Shown here: positions 35,212-45,574 of the stretch, in pieces
Numbering within the stretch: the first letter of the stretch is position 1
How the letters are laid out: each line of letters starts with the position of its first letter
Assembly: GCA_032622095.1 (NCBI GenBank)
Contig: CP136067.1
Span: forward strand, 1,302,001 to 1,366,000
Direction: 5' to 3'
DNA from: Siphonodentalium dalli
Taxonomy: Eukaryota; Mollusca; Scaphopoda; Gadilida; Siphonodentaliidae
DNA length: 64,000 nt
The notes under the pieces: generated by a model
Seen by the model: the letters and a program-made list of their open reading frames with translations, nothing else
Databases searched by the model: none
What the model was told of the DNA's origin: nothing
Program-made: the position numbers and the translations under genes

Positions 35212-37371
35212 ATGAGTCCAATAACACATCAAATTAGCACAATATACAACCACAATCATAGATATGCTAAAGATCATCGAACATACGAATCTCAAAAGCA
35301 TAGAGTCTATAATTCACAGCTGCAGTCCATTAATCATTACCCCACGCTACCACCAAACTGCCAAAACCAACGATATATTAATTACCGTACGCGGCCTCCA
35401 CTTGATCTCCCTCGCCACAGGCACGTAACACATACCACTTTCTGCCATAGCAGGTGTTCCTCTATGAAACCCAGATTTCATAATTCTTCCAATAAGTCTA
35501 TCTCACCACTTCTGGATTTAACCTTTCCTCCCCAATTTAAAACCCTGAATCGCCTTGAAAAGCCCAAGCACCAACACATTACTAATTCTTACTCATCATC
35601 CAAAAGAAAATCAACATGCACCAGTTCTCGCGAATCACATTCCAATACTGCAATTAACCCTATAATACCACCAGTCAAACCCATACAACACACTATACCA
35701 GTACTTAAATATCCAAGTGATATGACAGATGGTGCTCTAAACCAAACACCATGCTCAACTATCATTAAAATACACAAACAACGGATTAGATCACTATTAG
35801 ACTCCGGGGCAACCACCAGTTGCTTGAAATACGACATTTATAGATCCATGCCAAATCGACCACCTTTAATTAAAGAACATGTGTTACTCACATCAGCCGA
35901 TGGTACACCAATGAAAGTTTTTGGATCCACACATCTCACATTTAGAATCGGAAAACTCATTCTTACTCACAAATTTGTCATATGTGCAACCTTGTCACGT
36001 CCTTGCATTTTAGGGCGCGATTTTATGAAACAACACAGTATTAGACTTTACTTTGATCTAGAAAAATTCAGAATACAGAATCAATTATACCCGATGTTAA
36101 GGGATGGTCACATTGCATCACTCATCCGATCAACAAATAACGTTTCATTATCACCCCACTCATGCGCCATCATAACAGGCAGACTCATAGGGCCAAATGA
36201 TATGTTTAACACACCTATAATCCGAATAGGCAAAGGTAACATGTCCATATTCGAACACGAACCAAATGTACATGTAACCGACACGCTAGCAGATGCAAAT
36301 AATCCCAATATTTGCGTCATGATAGAAAACCAATCGGCGTCACATATGTCCATTAGGAAAGGCCGTGTGATAGCACAAGCATTTGGCACTCAAGAGCAAA
36401 TGATATGCACGGCATCCGATGAGCAAAACATTAACTCATCTCCGCCAAACAAACACAGTATAAACACCATAGGTGACCGGCAAGACATTAACCCTCCAGT
36501 CACCAAGACTCAACCTATATCTGTCAATGATATCGTGGCACCTCAACACCTTAAACAGCAGATATTGCAACTAGTATCACAATACCCTGATGTTTTTACA
36601 AATGACATAAACAAGATAGGATATTGTCCAAAAATTAAAATGAAAATAGACCTCAAACCAAATACTTTACCTATTTTTTGCAAAAAATATCCGACACCAC
36701 TGAACAAACAACGAATTATGGCTGCTGAGATAAAAAAATTATTAGATGCAGACATTATTAGACCCACTGCCCACTCATCGTGGGGATTTCCCAGTCTCCT
36801 CATACGCAAAGCCACACCCAATCCCGATGGTACTCCCAATTATCGATTGGTAATCGATCTCAGAAAACTCAATGATGTTTCCATTCCATTAAAATGGTCT
36901 ATGCCTAGTTTTACAGAAATATCGTCCAAGTTACTCGGCTCAACTATTTTCAGTATCTTTGATTTATCAAATGCTTATCATGTTATTGGAGTCGTACCCG
37001 AAGATGTTCCCATATTAACTATGAATACGTCCGAAGGACAATACAGTTATCAAAGAGCCCCGATGGGATATGTCTCGAGCTCAGGGTATTTTTTAAAACT
37101 CATGAACATGGCCCTACACGATTTACCATTTGTAGAAGGATTTGTCGATGACCTGATCTGTCATAGCTCCGATCCTCAAACGCATATACAGCAGCTCACA
37201 AAATTATTTGACAGACTCAGGGAATACGGCTTAATAGTTAAACTATCAAAATCTAAATTTTGCCAACCACAAGTCAAATTTTTAGGACATATTATTTCCG
37301 ACAAGGGCACATCCCCTGACCCTGAAAAAAATTTCAATTATCAAGTCTCTACCACCTCCGAAATCAGTTAA
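35212..37371 (+). CDS. pol: Pol, 5' part: protease and reverse transcriptase
   Basis: The frame is open from 35158; the first ATG is at 35212. A ~195-residue Asn/His/Ser/Arg-rich linker precedes an aspartic protease with the active-site triad in LLDSGATTSC and the later ILGRDF motif. The reverse transcriptase follows, with the first catalytic Asp in FDLSNAYH and the YxDD-equivalent FVDD (Val at the second position, Phe at the first), then FLGHIIS. It would process Gag-Pol and copy element RNA to cDNA in the particle. The frame runs into a stop at 37371 shortly after an A7 run (37325-37331); the conserved continuation lies in the next frame. The frame relative to gag is +1, so expression needs a +1 shift, reinitiation, or splicing. 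Confidence 0.88.
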   Translation: MSPITHQISTIYNHNHRYAKDHRTYESQKHRVYNSQLQSINHYPTLPPNCQNQRYINYRTRPPLDLPRHRHVTHTTFCHSRCSSMKPRFHNSSNKSISPLLDLTFPPQFKTLNRLEKPKHQHITNSYSSSKRKSTCTSSRESHSNTAINPIIPPVKPIQHTIPVLKYPSDMTDGALNQTPCSTIIKIHKQRIRSLLDSGATTSCLKYDIYRSMPNRPPLIKEHVLLTSADGTPMKVFGSTHLTFRIGKLILTHKFVICATLSRPCILGRDFMKQHSIRLYFDLEKFRIQNQLYPMLRDGHIASLIRSTNNVSLSPHSCAIITGRLIGPNDMFNTPIIRIGKGNMSIFEHEPNVHVTDTLADANNPNICVMIENQSASHMSIRKGRVIAQAFGTQEQMICTASDEQNINSSPPNKHSINTIGDRQDINPPVTKTQPISVNDIVAPQHLKQQILQLVSQYPDVFTNDINKIGYCPKIKMKIDLKPNTLPIFCKKYPTPLNKQRIMAAEIKKLLDADIIRPTAHSSWGFPSLLIRKATPNPDGTPNYRLVIDLRKLNDVSIPLKWSMPSFTEISSKLLGSTIFSIFDLSNAYHVIGVVPEDVPILTMNTSEGQYSYQRAPMGYVSSSGYFLKLMNMALHDLPFVEGFVDDLICHSSDPQTHIQQLTKLFDRLREYGLIVKLSKSKFCQPQVKFLGHIISDKGTSPDPEKNFNYQVSTTSEIS
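37325..37331 (+). other. A7 run at which the pol frame breaks
   Basis: Between the RT fingers/palm region and RNase H the conserved frame changes at seven consecutive As. This is a typical site for a one-base indel, whether a true mutation or a sequencing/assembly error. Recoding on A7 is also possible. Confidence 0.7.
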
Positions 37372-39910
37372 AGAAGTCCGCAGATTACTGGGAATTCTTA
37401 ATTTTTACAGGTCATATTCTCCTACTTTCGCATCTACGGCATTGCCTTTAATCAAACTCACAGCCAAATATGCTAAATTTGTGTGGGATGCGCCGTGCCA
37501 AACAGCGTTCGACGCGCTTAAAGAAAGCTTAGCAACCGCCCCCATCTTAGCTTACCCAAATCCCGACAAACTGTTCATTCTGACAGTAGATGCATCTATA
37601 CATAGTATCGGGGCGATACTATCACAATATGCTCATAGCCAAGATGATAAACACGTTGAACTACCAATCGCGTTCGCCAGTAAAAAACTTAACAAATCAC
37701 AAAGGAATTATTCTGTCACGGAAAAAGAAGCATTCGCGATATATACGTTTGCAAGGCAATTTAAATTTTACTTACAAGGATCCCAAGTAGAGATTAAAAC
37801 AGATCACTTACCCCTCATCCACATGTTTAAAAAACAGGATCTGATAAACACAAAAATTCAAAAATGGTTTTTGGAAATATCAGCATTGAACCCAAAAATT
37901 ACTTATATTAAAGGCACGAACAATGTTACGGCAGATTTTTGCAGTCGGATAAACCCCGACACACACCCGTGCATCAATTCTTGCACCGATAGCGACCCAA
38001 ATCCACCCACCAATCCCCTTGTACAGGATATTAATATACTTGACATGAAAGATATTCAGGAATTTTCAAAACAAAAAAAACAACCAAAACAGAAAACGGA
38101 TTCCGAACCACCAGTTGATCTCGACGACAGCCCGGTCCTTCCTCCTATAACTAATATAAGAGATGAACAATCAGGAGACCACACAATCTCCGAGATTATC
38201 AAACAAATGCAATCAACAAATATACCCGAAAAATTAGCAAAAACCTTTATTCTCAAAGATGGTATCCTACACTATATATCAATATATAATGACATACCTA
38301 AATTACGTATATATATAACGGACAAAATAGCACAAGAAGTTATATCCCAATATCACAGTCTCGGCCATAGAGCGGTACAATCGCTATATGCGACCATACG
38401 GAACAGATATTACACACCTCAGTTGTTTGCAAAAATTGTCACATACATAAACAATTGTCATACATGCCGACAACGAAATGCTTATAATCCAAAAATCCCG
38501 CTTCAACCAGTCACTGCCCCATCAAGGCCAGGACAACTCATAGCTATCGATCTTATGGGACCATTTTCCCCCAAAACACAGTCAGGAAATAGATTTATCT
38601 TAACTATTATTGATCAATTTTCATTACATACTTTAGCATACGCATTACCTAACAAAATGGTGGATACAATTTTAGAAAGATTGAATTCAGAGTATTTCAC
38701 TTTATTTGGATCAGTTGAAGAAATATTAACAGATAATGGGTCCGAGTTTGCAAACTCTACCTTCACTGAATTTTGTAAATATTACCATATCAATCACCGC
38801 CTCACTTCGTTCTACAGACCCCAAAGTAACGGTAAGTCAGAACGTTCGCATAGAAGTCTAGCATCAATCATTTCAACAATCACCCAAGCAAATGTAGAAA
38901 ATTGGGACCTATATCTAAATTATGCATCACAAGCAATGAACTTCCATTGTTCCAGTGTACATACACATTCACCATTTTTTCTAACTTTTTTTAGAGAACC
39001 ACAGATAAGCATAGACCGAATTTTAACACACAGAGAAAAGTATTTAGGAGAGGATTTTTTAGCCACCACGCTTCAAAATCAACACATTATTTTTAAAACT
39101 ACAAAATCTCTTCTCGAAACAGCCTCTCGCAACCACAAACAGAACAAAGGTGGATCTATTCCAACCTTTAAAATAGGCCAATCCGTCCATTACAAAATCC
39201 ACCAACCAAATCACAAATTTTCATTTAAATATGAGCCGTTTTGGCGTATCTTGAAACAGACAGGCCCCATATCTTACATATTAAGACATGACCTATCTGC
39301 TAAATTAACAAAATCACATGCTAAACACATCAAACCATCCCCCATTGATTGGCCTACACCTCAAATTCCCAATCACTTAAAAAATAAACGACATAATCGA
39401 TTTGCATTTCCACCGAGTGAAGCCAGTGTCGATAATAATAGCTCTCAATCCACATTGGAATCAGACGATGACCTCAAAACAACGGCAATTAAGCGCGCTC
39501 AACTTGAGCGCTCAAACACAGACGACAGCTCTTCAATACCATTGGCTGAATTAGCCAACAGACTCATGGCTTCGAAACATTTTAATAAAACAGACAGCCA
39601 ATCACCCCCGGATTTTTCACCCAGCGACCAATCTAGGCCCCAAACACAGGAACCAAATGTCATAAAACACAAATTAATTACACAAAATTCTTATAGTACG
39701 ACGCCAGACACAAAATCGGATCGCGCAGATAACAAACGCGGCCGGCATCGTAAATTATATTCACCATACTCCAAACACACGCCTAAAGATTCATCGTTTT
39801 CTAATTCCTTCCAATATACATCACCCGACAGCCGTTCGACAAATTGGTCAAACGAAAGTACGGAAACATATGATTTATATCAGATGACAACTGATATCGA
39901 ACATTCATAG
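37331..39910 (+). CDS. pol: Pol, 3' part: RNase H and integrase
   Basis: Open to 39910; no natural ATG is needed if it is read as a continuation of Pol. Counted from 37442: RNase H with acidic residues at Asp50 (ILTVDAS), Glu96, Asp121 (KTDHL) and Asp165. The integrase zinc-binding H305-x3-H309 ... C339-x2-C342 follows, then the catalytic core with Asp370, Asp431 (LTDNGSEF) and Glu467 (GKSERSH), a D,D-35-E spacing. A GPY/F-like module lies near residues 595-630 (PFWRILKQTGPISYILR). The last ~170 residues are a Ser/Asp/Thr-rich low-complexity extension not usual for integrase. This part would degrade RNA in hybrids and integrate the cDNA. All key residues are present, so apart from the frame break it appears intact. 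Confidence 0.88.
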   Translation: MSIIKSLPPPKSVKEVRRLLGILNFYRSYSPTFASTALPLIKLTAKYAKFVWDAPCQTAFDALKESLATAPILAYPNPDKLFILTVDASIHSIGAILSQYAHSQDDKHVELPIAFASKKLNKSQRNYSVTEKEAFAIYTFARQFKFYLQGSQVEIKTDHLPLIHMFKKQDLINTKIQKWFLEISALNPKITYIKGTNNVTADFCSRINPDTHPCINSCTDSDPNPPTNPLVQDINILDMKDIQEFSKQKKQPKQKTDSEPPVDLDDSPVLPPITNIRDEQSGDHTISEIIKQMQSTNIPEKLAKTFILKDGILHYISIYNDIPKLRIYITDKIAQEVISQYHSLGHRAVQSLYATIRNRYYTPQLFAKIVTYINNCHTCRQRNAYNPKIPLQPVTAPSRPGQLIAIDLMGPFSPKTQSGNRFILTIIDQFSLHTLAYALPNKMVDTILERLNSEYFTLFGSVEEILTDNGSEFANSTFTEFCKYYHINHRLTSFYRPQSNGKSERSHRSLASIISTITQANVENWDLYLNYASQAMNFHCSSVHTHSPFFLTFFREPQISIDRILTHREKYLGEDFLATTLQNQHIIFKTTKSLLETASRNHKQNKGGSIPTFKIGQSVHYKIHQPNHKFSFKYEPFWRILKQTGPISYILRHDLSAKLTKSHAKHIKPSPIDWPTPQIPNHLKNKRHNRFAFPPSEASVDNNSSQSTLESDDDLKTTAIKRAQLERSNTDDSSSIPLAELANRLMASKHFNKTDSQSPPDFSPSDQSRPQTQEPNVIKHKLITQNSYSTTPDTKSDRADNKRGRHRKLYSPYSKHTPKDSSFSNSFQYTSPDSRSTNWSNESTETYDLYQMTTDIEHS

Positions 39911-40135
39911 TCATGTATCAAAGTATCTCACAATCACTAATGATAGATAATTTACATAACTTTTATTAATATTATATAAAACAGGTCTTACAAAGGCATA
40001 ACCCTACTGCAATTCTCCCATCCCACCCCCTTCGGCACAGAGATAGACACCCAAACGATAAACTTTTTTCATACCAGTGGTATGATCATTAAACAGGGCA
40101 TCGTCCCGTTTCCCAAATCTCTAATTCAATTATCG

Positions 40136-40403
40136 CTAACAGGTGTACATTGAGTCATGATGCCGAAGTAAATTTAACCGACATGTAATATATATCTTTC
40201 GCTAATGACTGACACTCGGCGTCTTTGAATAATTGTTTATTCACGAAACATACCAATCTGTCGATCATTCTAACAGGTGTACATTGAGTCATGATGCCGA
40301 AGTAAATTTAACCGACATGTAATATATATCTTTCGCTAATGACTGACACTCGGCGTCTTTGAATAATTGTTTATTCACGAAACATGCCAATATGTCGATC
40401 ATT
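40136..40403 (+). repeat. two 134-bp direct repeats
   Basis: CTAACAGGTGTACATTGAGTC starts copy 1 at 40136 and copy 2 at 40270. The copies are almost identical, so the duplication is recent. Confidence 0.93.
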
Positions 40404-40514
40404 GCCTCTCGCACCAATCTCCGAAATATGGCAAACTCCCGTCCATGACTCAGTTACATCTTCATTCCCTCCAATATGCTTAACTCAATCATATATTCAT
40501 TGACATAGCAAACG

Positions 40515-41110
40515 AATCCTACAATACACTATATATTATACAGTAGGTTATACAGTGATCACGGCATATTTCCCTCAATACCACCCCCCCCTCCTGCCAA
40601 ACAACGCTCTTTATCATAAGAACGATTGGTACAGAAACCACGGCATATTATCCCTCAATGTAGACACCCCCACTCACCAACGCCACAATACACTATATAT
40701 ATTATATAGTAGTTGATACAATAATCACGGCATATTTCCCTCAATATCACCCCCCCCCCAATACCGCCACAAAACGCTCTTCATTATAGAGCGATTGGTA
40801 CATAAACCACTGCATTTCTCCCATCAACAACACTTCCCCAATCCCTACCTCATTGTTACGGACATTTGTCCGACCTTATTTGAGGCCATGAAACCATAAA
40901 TACCGCCACAAAACGCTCTTCATTATAGAGCGATTGGTACATAAACCACGGCATTTCTCCCATCAACAACACTTCCCCAATCCCTATCTCATTGTTACGG
41001 ACATTTGTCCGACCTTATTTTAGGTCATGACACCCTAAAACTGCCACTAAACGCCTTTTATTATATGGCGTGTGGAATATTAACCACGGCATGCATCACC
41101 CAGATACTCA
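40515..41110 (+). repeat. ~139-bp and related tandem repeats with conserved stem-loops
   Basis: Units starting ATACCGCCACAAAACGCTC at 40761 and 40900 (139 bp apart), with a diverged third near 41037. Related copies at about 40520 and 40680 share CACGGCATATTTCCCTCAAT. Each unit keeps a stem-loop CGCTCT/AGAGCG around TCATTAT or a compensating variant. Confidence 0.85.
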
Positions 41111-41293
41111 CTATTTCCCAATCCTAATATGAAAGTCACCATTAGACTCCCCCCGCCCCCACACCCTCCTTCCCCCACTAAATTTTATTTCACCCGCTTT
41201 CAAGCAATATCTCTTCGAGACATCTACACATAATGTCCAATTATAAATTAACACACTAAACATCATCTAATAATCAGATTATAACTCACTACT

Positions 41294-41343
41294 AGCAAGT
41301 CCAGTGTGCATCGGTGCACCATGCACACAGGGCTAAACTTGCT
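41294..41343 (+). other. two-tier stem-loop in the spacer
   Basis: Inner stem GTGTGCAT/ATGCACAC (41304-41311 and 41321-41328) and outer stem AGCAAGT/ACTTGCT (41294-41300 and 41337-41343). A possible RNA structure of the element transcript. Confidence 0.6.
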
Positions 41344-41689
41344 TCCCTCAAAAAAAATAAAATAAATAAATACAATAAAAATATGTTACACAAGTATCAT
41401 ATCAATAAATAGGAATATTTCAACATAAACTAATAACATAAACAAACATTACCCAGCCAATTTATCTGCCTCATAACATAACCAAAACTATCCATAATTA
41501 TTCATCAAACTCAAATAATCCTATTTAGATGAAATAATTAACCAAGGTTCACAACCTCACAAGTGTATCATAATATCAAACTTAAGTGACACACACACCA
41601 ATTATTATGACATGAACACCGATAGGTGAACCTTCCTTAACGATTTAGTACGCTTACCCCCCCCCCCACGTATCTAGTGAGATACAATT

Positions 41690-41952
41690 CCCCATCCAAT
41701 TTCCATAACACCCAAACCCCCTTCCACAAGAAATTCCCAATAGACGTACATGTTAACGGCCAATCAAGGCCTAATTAACTTAACATGTAACCTATAACAC
41801 ACGACAAACGTGTGTACACAGTTACCCATCAAATCCTCATATACCATTCCCCATCCAATTCCCATGATACCCGAACGCCCTTCCACAAGAAAATCTCCAA
41901 ATACAACGTACATGTTAATGGCCAATCAAGGCCCAGTTAACTTAACATGTAT
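41690..41952 (+). repeat. two ~159-bp-spaced direct repeats
   Basis: CCCCATCCAATT...CCTTCCACAAGAAA...ACGTACATGTTAA...GGCCAATCAAGGCC...TTAACTTAACATGTA occurs at 41690 and again at 41849, with mismatches. Confidence 0.85.
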
Positions 41953-43357
41953 AGAACACACAGTGCACAATCGTGCATAAAAATCCCAGATACATGTACA
42001 GAGCTAACTGAAGCTTACTCTTACATACATGTAACGCGCAATACACGGACCCCACATGCATCTATATCGTGCATAAAACAAAAATCCAATACACGTGAAC
42101 ACGAAATTCACGTACAAACTTCACCCAATACCGCCGCTTACCAAAATGTGCATATACAGTGCCAAAATAGGCTCACCATGTGCACTTTATCCCAAACGAC
42201 ACAAATATTGTCAGTCCTTAAGCAATATTTTTCATATTCTTCCCTACCCCATATATTATTGTCAAATATACTTGCCAATGATTAACTGTCATTAATAACA
42301 TATTCATATACGCCCTATATCGGATCTTATAACTCAAATTAACACATGTCCAACATCAGTTCATACTACCATTACTATTCATTAAGGCGAAACGATGTAT
42401 AGAACCCACGTATATAGAAGCATCAAGTTTCTTCATCCAAATCCCACACACGTACAATCATCGAGTTGTTCCAATAGGACAACGGAATACAAATTTCCGA
42501 TATAATTTGTCCAGGAACAAAATATCACGTCAGGAACACATTTTGTTCAAATATATCAATACAATTAAATAGGAACATACAATTACCATTCATATACAAT
42601 GCTACCGATATAGATCACCATGCAATATATCTCCCAACACGGCGATATTGTATACATACCCCCCCCCCCCCCCCCCCACCGCCAAGATAACCAGAGCCGC
42701 GTGACAATGCGCGATCAAATATTGTCATTACAATATAGATAGAACTACTATTCCATGCGTCAATTGCACTCCCCTAATACTAAACAATCAACAAATATTT
42801 CCGCCAATAATCATGTCAAATATAGCAATAAGAACCTATATATAGCAGTACACAATACGCATTTATTCATATGCCTTTTGATATCCATATTGACATGACT
42901 GTTGGTATACCTACACCCTATGACACATACATTTTATAAATAATACAGCAATACCACTTGTCGTTCACATTCAGATGTCCATGTGATATTTTCAATGAAA
43001 CCAATCTGCATTAGCACGATGTAGCCCACGTTAAATTATATAGGCACAAACAGCTATCAAAGATAATTCACAGCCGTAATGGCCAACGCATTTATACCAC
43101 TATACCACTAATTACCTTCGTCGACATGCCTAGCGCACGCAGCGCGGCTAATTGGTACACACACTGGCATCGCGTGACGTCATATTTCGTCGATTTCTGG
43201 GGGTACCAATTTTACACAGTAATCTGAGAATGACATTACAACTTACACCGGCCGAAAAATCTCATCGATTAATTAAACCAGTTAACCCATAAAATCCATG
43301 CCCACGCGAATCTATCTTTATAATCAGATACCGGCTAACCCGCTAATACACACCTAT

Positions 43358-43371
43358 ATTTTTACTTATAG
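43358..43371 (+). promoter_or_regulatory. candidate 3' splice site before env
   Basis: ATTTTTACTTATAG, a pyrimidine-containing tract ending in AG at 43370-43371, 13 bases before the env ATG at 43385. This position fits a spliced env message as in errantiviruses. Confidence 0.5.
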
Positions 43372-43384
43372 GGGTGCAAGCGAT

Positions 43385-45574
43385 ATGAAGCCTACAGAAA
43401 ACTTCGTTAAAGCGACCCTCTTCATACTTATCATCGGCTTTCAAACTAGTGACGCTATGTTAACTCGACAGAACATGTTATTTTTGCATCACCGGCAAAT
43501 TGCTGTCTCAAATGAAAATTGGGATCTCAGTTTTCTCATCGAACTCACACCATATTATACCTACATAGCAAGACTCGCTACCGACATAAGGATGGCCCAA
43601 AATAAACTCAATAGCATTTGTGCCACGTTTCATCAAAGCACATATCACCATAACAAACCTCCATTCAGGAACGAGACAAATAACATTAACTTTAATCTCA
43701 TCAACATTTTGACAGATTTACAAACTGAATTAGCAGCGGCTCTCACAGAAACAAAACAAATCCAATATGAATATCATAATTATTATCAACTCCATAATAC
43801 CAAAAGACTCAAACGAGCAATGTTACCCGTAATAAGCGATATTGCCAAGTTTCTATTCGGCACCCCTTCGATGTCAGATATTACACATGTAGAAGATAAC
43901 ATACAAACCCTCTACCAAAACCAAAAAAAAATCCAACACGATACTCAAACCGCTTATTCTATCATGAATATAACACGCGTCATTTCAAACGAAAATCGCC
44001 AACGAGTCAACACATTATCAACAACAATATCCAATATTCAAGCCACACTTCGAAAAGAAACACATCGAACCCAAAAACATGTGCATACAATTGAAATATT
44101 CACAATCATCAACGCTAAGTTTCTAGTAATATTACACGAAATACAACAAGATGTTATCCAAGCAAAATTATATTTGCGACATCTTAAAGTTCAAATTGCC
44201 TCTCTAATTAACCACCGATTTACACCGGAGATCATAAGCCCAATACATTTAAAAAAGGCACTTGACAGTATAACGAAATTACTTCCAGCCCATTTGAAGT
44301 TACCATTCCCCATAGAATCGGGAATTGCAAAATATTACCAACATTTGAAGACACAAACCATACTCACAGACAGCAGACTAATCATTACCATAACAATTTA
44401 TTTACGCGATATCAGAATGCAGTTTGACATATTCCGCGCTATACCATTTTTTTATCCATTAGACCCTCGAGACCCAAGACTCAGACACAACAATAAATAT
44501 ACAGTTGCCCGAATCGATATTACTCATAATTACCTGCTATTATCTCCCGACCGATCCAAATATACCACCATTGGTGACAATCACCCGTGTATTTTAAACA
44601 AATTACCATATTGTAAAATTCAAAAAATTTCAATCGCCGCATCACATAATCATAACTGCCTACTCAACATATTCACCAATGATACAAAAAATACCGCCAC
44701 AAATTGCCCTATAGCCATTTACCCTCAGTATAATTTACCATCCGCTATTAAGCTGGCGGCATGTACATGGCTTATAACAACCACGAAAGCTCATACATTT
44801 ACAGTAAACTGTCATCACAATCTCTTAAGAAAACGACCGTATAGAATCACAATTTTACCCCCCATCGCAACGATAACTTTACCACCAAGGTGCATAGCTA
44901 CATCAGCCAGTATCAAACTAATTGCATTCACAACTTTGAACTCATCAAACATCACCATCAAGACACAAATAACCCAATTACAATCAACTATTGAATTACA
45001 TAAATTGCCACAATGGAAGCCATTATTTTCCCAAATTCATAACTTGCCCCCTCAAGTATCGATTCCAAACAAGTTACCCCCCATAAAGCAACTATCATTA
45101 TATGATTTTCTGCAAACAGTCACATCCCTGCAACCCATCAAACAAAAGAAAAAACAGGATTATTACCAAATTATCATTCCCGCGGTCATTACGTTCGTAT
45201 TAATTTTACTGATTGCCATCTCAAGTCGCAAATACATTATTCAGTGTATCACGAAAATTTCCCAATACCAGACTCAACGCAATCACAACACGCGACGAAT
45301 TAAAATCGCAAAGCGACGAAATAAACTTAACCAAATGATAAAGGGAACTGATATGCAACTTCGTCACAGACTAACCCCACCAATACCCAATGAAGCCACG
45401 AAAGATATTCATTTGTCTCCAGCTAAGGAACCTCAAATACAAATCACACAAGAAGATTTGACATTTCCCAAAAAACACCCGCGAGATGTCGATGAAGAAT
45501 CATCCACACTACGACCTATGAAAATAATGAAAACTCACGCGTCCATCCATAACCCACCACTTAATCTATATTGA
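43385..45574 (+). CDS. env: Env-like class I fusion glycoprotein (F-protein type)
   Basis: The frame is open from 43298; I chose the second ATG (43385) because it places a hydrophobic signal peptide (FVKATLFILIIGF) near the N-terminus and just after the candidate splice acceptor. It encodes 729 residues. A furin-like site KRLKR lies about 140 residues in, followed by a hydrophobic fusion-peptide-like stretch and FLFGTPSMSDI. This is the layout of errantivirus and baculovirus F-type envelope proteins. A heptad-like segment follows, then a Cys-containing ectodomain and a transmembrane segment around QIIIPAVITFVLILLIAIS. A charged ~115-residue cytoplasmic tail ends the protein. Several N-x-S/T sites are present. 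It would mediate membrane fusion if expressed. It is intact as a reading frame; homology is argued from organisation and motifs, not from an alignment. Confidence 0.8.
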   Translation: MKPTENFVKATLFILIIGFQTSDAMLTRQNMLFLHHRQIAVSNENWDLSFLIELTPYYTYIARLATDIRMAQNKLNSICATFHQSTYHHNKPPFRNETNNINFNLINILTDLQTELAAALTETKQIQYEYHNYYQLHNTKRLKRAMLPVISDIAKFLFGTPSMSDITHVEDNIQTLYQNQKKIQHDTQTAYSIMNITRVISNENRQRVNTLSTTISNIQATLRKETHRTQKHVHTIEIFTIINAKFLVILHEIQQDVIQAKLYLRHLKVQIASLINHRFTPEIISPIHLKKALDSITKLLPAHLKLPFPIESGIAKYYQHLKTQTILTDSRLIITITIYLRDIRMQFDIFRAIPFFYPLDPRDPRLRHNNKYTVARIDITHNYLLLSPDRSKYTTIGDNHPCILNKLPYCKIQKISIAASHNHNCLLNIFTNDTKNTATNCPIAIYPQYNLPSAIKLAACTWLITTTKAHTFTVNCHHNLLRKRPYRITILPPIATITLPPRCIATSASIKLIAFTTLNSSNITIKTQITQLQSTIELHKLPQWKPLFSQIHNLPPQVSIPNKLPPIKQLSLYDFLQTVTSLQPIKQKKKQDYYQIIIPAVITFVLILLIAISSRKYIIQCITKISQYQTQRNHNTRRIKIAKRRNKLNQMIKGTDMQLRHRLTPPIPNEATKDIHLSPAKEPQIQITQEDLTFPKKHPRDVDEESSTLRPMKIMKTHASIHNPPLNLY

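Larger units (their letters stand above)
39911..43384 (+). other. 3.4-kb pol-env spacer, largely non-coding
   Basis: A/C-rich sequence with several independent tandem duplications, hairpins and C-runs (17 or more Cs near 42659). One 112-codon frame at 41947-42285 has low-complexity Thr/Ser/His composition and no domain, and I do not call it a gene. The size is unusual compared with compact env-bearing elements. Confidence 0.7.

Noticed and set aside
41947-42285. 112-codon frame in the pol-env spacer
   Set aside because: Low-complexity Thr/Ser/His composition, no domain, begins inside a direct repeat; insufficient to call a gene.
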